This document shows positions 56,875-64,000 of a stretch of 64,000 nt of DNA, piece after piece. Every line of letters begins with the position of its first letter. The first letter of the stretch is position 1. Source of the stretch: Monoplex corrugatus (Eukaryota > Mollusca > Gastropoda > Littorinimorpha > Ranellidae). The notes under the pieces were generated by a model. It was not told the DNA's origin. It did not search any database and saw nothing but the letters and a program-made list of their open reading frames with translations. The stretch is from NCBI GenBank assembly GCA_030674185.1, contig CM060315.1, positions 92,474,756 to 92,538,755 of the forward strand, given 5' to 3'. A program made the position numbers and the translations under genes.

Positions 56875-57845
56875 AGTTCCGTAGCTTTCGATGGCGTTCT
56901 CGCCATCTTCGTCAGCGCTCTAATGCTGTCTGCGTGAATCTCTACTCAGATCTCGCGAACATGGGATGAACCCAGTTCACGAGATCGAATCAGAGAATGG
57001 TACACCGGGGGCAGGGTGTAACGGCCCCGGTCCCTGTTGAGCGGGGGGTTGGTGGCTGCGATGTAGATGGCCTCCTTGACTCCTCGCTGGAACCACTTAT
57101 TTTCTCTGTCCAGGATGTTGACATTGTCCGCACTGAATTGATGTTTTTCGGCGTGTAGGTGAGCTCCTACTGGAGAAGAGTCCCTCTTGTGTTCTGTTAG
57201 TCTCTTCTGAAGGGGGCGTTCAGTTTCACCGACATAATGTTGGTTACAGTCCTGGCAGTCTATTCTGTATATAATGCCAGCTTTGTCGAGTTTGCTGGTT
57301 TTGTCCTTGGGGGTGACCAGCTGGCTGCGTATGGTGTTGGAAGGTTTGGAATGTACAGCCACCCCCAGTTTTCTGATCTTTCTGGACAGAGCGTCACTCA
57401 CACCTCCTACGTATGGGATGGTGATGTGTCCCTTGCGCTGGTGTTGTTTCACTGGCTGTTGGGATGCGGTGTTGGATTTCCTGCCTCCCGGGCTGTTCCA
57501 GGCCCACTTTTTGTAGCCCGAGATGGTGAGCACTTTTTTTCAGGTGGTTTGTCTCCTTGTCTTTTGCCTCTTGGGTACTGCATATGGTGTTAGCTCTGTG
57601 GGTAAGGGTTCGAATCACTCCCAGTTTGTGTTCAAGGGGCTGGTGGCTGTCGAACTGTAAATATTGGTCCGTATGAGTTGGTTTACGGTAGACCGAGAAG
57701 GATAGAATGCCATCAGTTCTGGTGATGAGGGTGTCCAGCATGGCTATGGAGTTGTTCTGTTCCACTTCCCTCGTGAATTTGATGGCTGGGTGTTGGTTGT
57801 TCAGATGTTCTGTGAACTGTTCGACCAGTTGAAACTTCCCCTACA
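56875..57845 (-). pseudogene. Penelope-like element, RT C-terminus plus GIY-YIG endonuclease
   Basis: The minus strand encodes LDTLITRTDGILSFSVYRKP and TDQYLQFDSHQPLEHK, the end of a Penelope-type reverse transcriptase. A shift at a T7 run (57534-57540) follows. The next part is SGYKKWAW, HITIPYVGGVSDALSRKIRK and the GIY-YIG nuclease: GIIYRIDC, HYVGETERPLQKRLTEHK, then NILDRENKWFQRGVKEAIYI (57245-57055). The GIY and YIG (here YVG) motifs and the conserved Arg are present. Most of the RT is missing on the right, so the copy is 5' truncated. Such elements use the GIY-YIG domain to nick target DNA. The homopolymer shift may be an assembly error, but truncation alone makes the copy inactive. Confidence 0.88.
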
Positions 57846-57984
57846 AAAATATTACTTCTTCTCGATATCATTCCTTTGACTGCAGTGTGCAGCGAGTAGT
57901 TAACGTCTGTGTCACGAGGCGTCTACCTACCAGGATGCGTGCAGTAACTGTATTTTGTACAGCATTCTGGAAGTCATTGTATAA

Positions 57985-58175
57985 TTTAACCCTTTGACTC
58001 CCGCACCCTGTCTACCAGCGTCCTGCATTGTCAATCAAAAACTTAACCCGTTGATTCCTTTATCCTATCCACCAGCTTCCTGTTGCCCAGCACAGGAAGC
58101 TGGTGGGTAGGGTAAAGGAATAAAAGGGTTAAGTTTTGCTGTTGGTAGATAGGTTGCAGGAGTCAAAAGGTTAAG
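57985..58175. mobile_element. palindromic TTAA element, copy 5 (minimal form)
   Basis: One left unit (TTAACCCTTTGACTCCCGCA) is followed by a hub with arms CCACCAGCTTCCTG and CAGGAAGCTGGTGG around a short loop (58070-58108). One right unit ends AAAAGGTTAAG. Confidence 0.8.
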
Positions 58176-58200
58176 TTGGTTGCCAAGTCAGCAGCAACGT

Positions 58201-58444
58201 TTAGTTAGGATCAAAGACCGTTGGGCATAATGACTTGATGCTCATCGTTTTAAACTGCTGGGTGTCCGAGAGCAGTGAAAGACCATGGAGCAAGTCAGCA
58301 CAGCACAACGCCACACAGGAAGGTAGCGTGTCGTTCACACAAACATGCCTGGTGTGCCCACTGTACCACGTGTGGACACTGCACGACCTGGTCACGGTGG
58401 GCGCTGACACTGTGGACTACAAGAAGCTGATTGCGATGCTATAA
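58201..58444 (+). CDS. possible terminal exon of an unrecognised gene
   Basis: The frame ending at 58441 (TAA) reads SVSFTQTCLVCPLYHVWTLH then DLVTVGADTVDYKKLIAML. Its codon use is GC-rich and protein-like, unlike the AT-rich flanks, and it looks like the tail of a conserved protein, but I cannot name the family. An upstream AG at about 58194 could serve as acceptor. No other exon of such a gene is visible in the window, so it may be a stray exon copy. Confidence 0.2.
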
Positions 58445-59725
58445 CGTTGGCCGGCAATAACCTTGAGCAACATGGTAGGCTCTACAACGAGAGGGTGTAT
58501 GTGGTTAACAAGGTTTGGGAGGGGGGGGGGGGGAACAAAACGAAAGCGTGACTGTACAGGAATTGATGCACATTTTCAACAAAACGTAGACGTATCTGCA
58601 AGGGGGTGATACAGATATCACGCACCACTCGGGTAAACCCAATTGCTCCACACCTTGCCTATTCCTTGTGAAGTTCTTTTCACAAAAAAGCGCTGTGCTT
58701 GAAGCCCACAGAAAGCTGAAGAAATCTGGAATATCTGTCTCCAAGGTTTTGACAATATGTATGTAGCCGTGCACACCCAACGGCGTGTAGCAGACGTCTT
58801 TTCTTCTCAAACGATTTTGAGTACAGTTAACTCCCTTAGTTCAGCGATTCTCAAAAATATTAGGAAATTCTATTATTTAAACCCTTAAAAGTTAAGAAAT
58901 GAATAACTTGTGCACTCTAATTCAGCAGAAAAGTATGTATTTCTTGTAGGAAATGTCCTCGAGGCGAAATTTCCCCTCGTTTGCCTGAAATCATTAATTT
59001 TGTTGTCCGATCGTTCGGTACTATTCAAATTTCCGACCAGTGAGCCGTGATGATGATCGGAAATTTGTATAATAATGAAATAAATTGTGGAAATTTTAAG
59101 ATCGCGATTAGAATGTTGGTATTCTAATCTTTCAGTTGAACCCCATCACACCTTTAATCATTAGATATTAAGCTTGCATTAAAGAAAGTTCAGGCCAAGT
59201 CAAAGTGCGACAAACCGCCAAAATGAACGCCATCTTGCCGGGATGTAGAATCGAATTCTTAATATTTAAAATCGGACTTAGAATACATAATTACATTTAC
59301 CTTTTTGCTCCTTTTATAAACAGAAATGATATTGCAATGAAATATTGCTAAGCAGTAAAGTATTAGAAGAGATCTTGGCATTCCGTATTGTGGTCGAACT
59401 ATGCGTGTCCAAATTAGGATCATTTGTGTTTTCTATTGCCTGATCACCGATCTATTTCTGCACTGAGAGATTGATTTACCTATTCAAAGTATGTCCACAT
59501 AAACTTATCGATCATCGTGTATTCACTCATTTGTTTGATATTTTTCATGGACTAATATTGATTGATTAAATACGTAAAAATACGGCTAAAATCCCTTTCA
59601 GCAGAGTGTAAACATTGACTTAAATCACTTATAGTTTCGATCTGTGTGAATGTTGTGCAAAATGATGTAGAATACAACAATCTGTATGCTGTGTAGAATT
59701 TTCTGATATATGATATGTTGGTATT
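58445..59725. other. unique AT-rich sequence, no gene seen
   Basis: A G10-12 run lies near 58522. No domain-bearing frame was found. Confidence 0.6.
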
Positions 59726-60050
59726 TGTTATGTGGACCGCAAGATAAGCACCGCTAAGCTTGCTCGAAGAAACACAAATCTGGCCCCTAAGGGTTTCCAG
59801 AGAGTCGTTTTGCCTGCGGGCTTGCGGTGCGGTCAATGCGGTTCACATACGGAGTATATAAGCGGATGAGTGCGAGTGCCATGTGTATGCCTTTCTCCTC
59901 TGGTCTGGTCTTGAACGTTTGGGTCAGAATAAAGAGAGAAACACCATCTCTGTCTTCCCTGGGTCTTCTTCATCAGGCTGCATTACCATCTGCGCTCCTC
60001 TGCTCTTCTGCCTCCTGTCTTCACCTTCACCCTTACCACCACCATCACAT
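59726..60050 (+). mobile_element. candidate solo LTR
   Basis: The stretch begins TGTTATGTGG and ends CACCATCACA, the TG...CA form of LTR ends. It has a strong TATA box (GAGTATATAAGCGG, 59850-59863) and AATAAA about 70 bp later (59927). No second LTR, primer site or coding region is nearby, and no exact target duplication was found. Confidence 0.35.
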
Positions 60051-60795
60051 GTATAACGAAGTAGGGGGGGGGGGGGTTAATAAATAAACTGATCTTTCAG
60101 CTATTCTTTCAACCTGGTTTCAAGCGGGAAAATCCTGACAAAATTAAGGATTTTAAAAAACGCTAAATGATACTAGGAAATGAACCGACCAAACCACTTT
60201 AGAGACGCGTGATCTCAGTGACCATGAAAAGTAGGCCTACTGTATCATTTGAAAGGCCGAATGGTTATCACTTTCCTGATGCACACTTTCACACAGGAAC
60301 TATTCCTTCCCACTGCACAGCACACAAACCATTGTCGACAGACGTATTTCAGTGCTGTTTTTATTTTATTTTACGGAATATAACAAATGCAAATCGTGAC
60401 ATGCTTGAAACGAACGAAGAGAACAAAGTGTAAAGTTATGCCAAAATGGGATGCGTATGTGTCTGCATAAACTACATGGTGTCTGCTGGGAGTAAACAAA
60501 CAAACAGCAGGCAGTGAAAAACCCACATTGTTTTGCTGCTTACTTAGTTACTACAACAACAAAACATACTACAAACGTGTAAGTCTTAGTCACACTCACC
60601 TGCAGAATCAATAAGATCGCTCTGTTGTCTGTCGATGAATTAATTTTTTACAACCAAGCAAGCAAGCAAGCAACAACACCACCACCACACAAACAAAACA
60701 CACGTAGAGAAAGCAGTGCATACTGGAACAGAAACGTGAACCAGTGGAATCCGTTTCCATCACGTTGAGTACTCGTAGACCAACAATCAATGCAC
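60051..60795. other. unique sequence, no gene seen
   Basis: A G-run at 60065-60076 and (AAGC)n at 60655-60672 are present. Confidence 0.5.
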
Positions 60796-60888
<93 letters not shown>

Positions 60889-60956
60889 TGTGTGTATGTG
60901 TGTATGTGTGTACTGTATGTGTGTGTGTGTGTGTGTATGTGTGTGTGTATGTGTGT
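60796..60956. repeat. GT microsatellite
   Basis: Pure GT to about 60880, then GTATGTGT variants. Confidence 0.97.
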
Positions 60957-62036
60957 GATGATGATGCTAGCTATGTTTTGTAGGATTAATCTCCTGGTGT
61001 GTTAGAGGAGGAAATAGAGGACAGTATCTAAGTGTGAAATCTACCACCCCCACCCCTGAAAATGACCTTATCTGGAACAGGCCTCAATCTCTTGCCTTCT
61101 TTAATTAACTGCACACTGACTCATTAGCACACCCACTGAAGGACGTGTTTCAGTGGATTTAGTAGGCTACTTAGAGCACGGCCAGTAAAGCGCGAAAACT
61201 TTTTGTTTCGCCCAACCCAAAGAGACGGTCAGAAGGCCTTTTCTGATTGGCTGAGGCATTTGTTCAGTTCCGTTCATACTGCTTATAGCCCAGCCGACTA
61301 CCAGGGCCATATCAGGGCTAACACCAAGTCAAAAAACAACCTGTTAAGATTGACGACAACAGTTAAAAACCATGCTCACCGCTAACCTTGCAAGTATCGC
61401 AGAAATGACTCAGCTAGAAACAGGCCCTTACGTGTACTTCAGTGTACACCAACATCGGGCAGCACAGCCGTCCTCACACTTATGTACACTGTACACAAGA
61501 CAGTTAATCAATAGAGCCATCTGTAATCATAGCTCTGCTGGGACGTTTTCAAAGATCGCCACAATGGAAGAGAGCGGTCCATTGTTTCAGTGGACAGGGT
61601 CTGGCCGGTGTTTGTCCACGTCAACCCCTCCGTCATGCATTCACGGGTAGGGGTACTTTCTCGAAAAGCCGTCGTAAGATAGGTGGGGTCAGAGCCCCAG
61701 CGTGATCTGATCCACGCTCTACATGTATAAATGAAAATAGAATAGAGACCTACAGAGAAGACAGACACAGAGAGACTGAACGGTCAGTCAGTCACGGCGG
61801 TGTTAGGAGATGGGCCACTCAATTTGGCAGAGGTGCTAAGCCTTTGCCAGAACATGTAGTAAAGGTTCATTGATATTTGTGACGTTCTAGCACAAAATGA
61901 GTCGCTTGTCACCTCGGCGTGTTTTGCGTTAGAGGCCAAAATAGGTAGGAGGGGTGTCAGGTACCGAATGTGAGATTTTGATTAAGACTGAAAATATAAT
62001 CATTTCTGCACTGGAAAACATCAATAAAATCATAAT
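60957..62036. other. mostly unique sequence with one SINE-like fragment
   Basis: The words AGCCCAGCCGACTACCAGGG and CATATCAGGGCTA at 61286-61321 are the reverse complement of the conserved SINE-like terminus (copy 8, decayed). No gene was recognised. Confidence 0.5.
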
Positions 62037-62039
62037 ATT

Positions 62040-62117
<78 letters not shown>

Positions 62118-64000
62118 CTGAGGGCTGGCTCGTAGCCTAGGCCTTCTGGCCTTTTAACGCCCTATCTTTTTTGTTTTACTCTTTCTTCTTCGGGGTCTGA
62201 AAAGCATGCCTTAATATTCATACTTGAGCAAATCTGCTTCAGTCTATTTTTTTAAATAAAATTTTGAATTCTGCGTCATCGTCCAGGAAATTTTTGAATT
62301 TGTTAATGCTGTTAGTAAATTTAATTTCAAAAGGAATTTTATTCCACAATTTAACAACTCTGTTAGAAAAACAAAACGCTCTTGTGTTAGTATTTCTGTG
62401 TTTAACAAATATTTTACCTTCAGCATTCCTTGTTATACTAGCTTGTGGAAAGGAAAAAAATGTTTCAACTGATAGCTTATCCATCCCATTCATTATTTTG
62501 TATACCTGTATTAAATCCCCCCTAACCCTCCTACCTTTCAGTGAATGAAGTTTTAAAAACTTAAGCCTTTCTTCATAACTCATATTTTTACACTCTATAA
62601 GCAACCTAGTTGCCCTTCTTTGTACATTTTCAATCATTTTTGACTGTCTTATCAAATACGGATTCCAAACAACACTTGCGTATTCTAAATGTGGTCTAAC
62701 AAAAGCCTTATACAACATTAAAAATGTATGTTTATTCATGTACAAAAATGTTCTTTTGATAATTCCTATCATTTGGTTAGCCTTATTTGCTACTCTTTTA
62801 ATGTGCAGGTCAAAGGATAATTCACTATCAAATGTAACTCCCAAGTCTTTCTCAGTTTCACACACACTAATTTTCTGTACATCATTTCCAATTTTCATTT
62901 TAAAAATACTCTGGTTTAATATTCTTCTTACCAACATGCATTACATGGCATTTTGAAACATTAAAATATAAATTCCAAGTATCTGACCAGTTTTGTAGTA
63001 TTAGCAAGTCCTGTTGAATTAAATTAACATTGGCAACCTTGTCATATAGTTTTGTATCGTCAGCAAAAATTTTGCAAGTACAGTGCAGTGAATCAGGTAA
63101 GTCATTTATAAATACATGTACTGTAAACAAGATTGGACCCAGTACACTGCCCTGAGGGATCCCGCTTTTTACTTTTGTTTCTTCTGATTCAGCATTTCCT
63201 ACCTTTACCCTCTGCTTTCGATCATACAAAAATTTTTTTGATCCATTTGAGTGTATTTCCTGTAATACCATAAGATGCTAATTTTATGAGCAGTCTTTCG
63301 TGAGGTACAGAATCAAAAGCTTTTCTAAAATCAAGATACACGATATCAAAGGGGTCCCCATTGTCCATCATATTGGTGAAATCCTCCATAACTTCTAATA
63401 ATTGGGTTACACAGGATCTTTTCCCTCTAAATCCATGTTGACATTTTGCATAAAATTTATTACTTTCAAAGTGAGAAATGATACAATCTCTTACTAGTGA
63501 TTCCAGTACTTTACAAACAATACAAGTTAAACTTACAGGTCTATAGTTCCCAGCGTCACTCCTATTTCCTTTCTTAAACAAGGCTTTAACATTGGCTGTT
63601 TTCCAATCCTTTGGTAACTCACCTGATTCTAAGGACTTATTAAATAATATACAAAGTGGCTTTGCAAGTTCTTTACTTACTTCCTTTAGTATCCTAGGGG
63701 ATATCAAATCTGGTCCTTTAGCTTTATTCGGGTTTAGTTCCTGTAACTTTTTTTCTACTGCAGTTGGAGTAACTCTGATATCACATAATGATATACCATT
63801 TGACTTTGAATTTTCTATTAAATCTGGTAATGTACTGATATCTTCTGTTGTAAAAACGCTTGCAAAAAATTTATTTAAAACTTCAGCTTTGTCTTTATCT
63901 GTAACAACCAGTTTTCCATCATTGGTTTTTAAGGGGCTAATACCTGTATTAACTTTTGTCCTTTCTTGTACATATTTCCAAAATTTTTTCAGGTTACTTT
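62037..64000 (-). mobile_element. nearly intact LINE reverse transcriptase, running off the right edge
   Basis: Read on the minus strand, a polymerase frame enters at 64000 without a stop (KKFWKYVQERTKVNTG). It carries NPNKAKGPDLISPRILK, GNYRPVSLTCIVCKVLE, YLDFRKAFDSVPHERLL (motif A), SGIPQGSVLGPILF (motif B), KIFADDTKLYD (catalytic motif C) and LGVTFDSELSFDLHIK, down to FKILFKKID (62239). Two single-base shifts occur in homopolymers (T7 at 63233-63239 and A5 at 62902-62906). Otherwise the frame is open. After the stop, a 3' UTR of about 120 bp ends in a pure (ACT)n tail (AGT on plus, 62041-62116), a typical end for CR1/L2/RTE-type LINEs. Automatic annotation usually calls such proteins jockey-like. 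The N-terminal endonuclease would lie beyond 64000. Confidence 0.88.

Overview
The window is animal nuclear DNA, most likely from a gastropod mollusc. The main support is a tandem pair of receptors with the LDL-receptor-A / leucine-rich-repeat / seven-helix layout known from the pond-snail receptor GRL101. A multicopy gene family that I remember as common in molluscs and cnidarians, and a repeat whose conserved 3' end resembles gastropod SINE tails, point the same way. There are no operons, CRISPR arrays or rRNA. Most long open frames are artefacts of tandem repeats. Several breaks in otherwise good frames are single-base changes, some in homopolymers, as expected of a lightly polished long-read assembly; a 100-N gap lies at 40441-40540.

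Layout, left to right. 1-3290 is a GA-rich minisatellite. 4423-7600 is a decayed copy of the multicopy gene family. 9061-22507 probably holds a Krüppel-like transcription factor of the KLF1/2/4 group: a candidate first coding exon at 9061, an 11.4 kb intron made mostly of satellites and mobile elements, and a long last exon (20552-22507) with the activation region and three C2H2 fingers. Two decayed copies of finger three follow the stop codon. 22.8-40.4 kb is almost entirely minisatellites, dispersed elements and one decayed LINE. 40.5-42.4 kb is a LINE reverse transcriptase cut by the gap. 43.1-52.5 kb holds the two receptors, both on the minus strand. 52.9-64 kb holds a CR1/L2-like LINE, a Penelope-like element, a possible solo LTR and a nearly intact LINE running off the right end.

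Three repeat families recur and look like the least described part of the window. (1) A 'core-repeat element' (five copies) has conserved ends around an array of 62-71 bp units numbering from about 1 to 15. (2) A palindromic element bounded by TTAA/CCCTTTGACTCC (five copies) has a left arm, a palindromic hub and a right arm, with arms amplified independently; it resembles a piggyBac-type MITE. (3) A SINE-like element (eight copies or fragments) has a 3' terminus of about 60 nt much better conserved than its body.

Biologically, the KLF is a nuclear DNA-binding regulator and the two receptors are probably surface sensors of peptide or carbohydrate ligands. I see no sign that they act together. 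Receptor 1 looks functional; receptor 2 has one frame break and lacks two signature signalling residues. A stretch of about 150 bp is 96% identical between them although their flanks are diverged, which suggests gene conversion.
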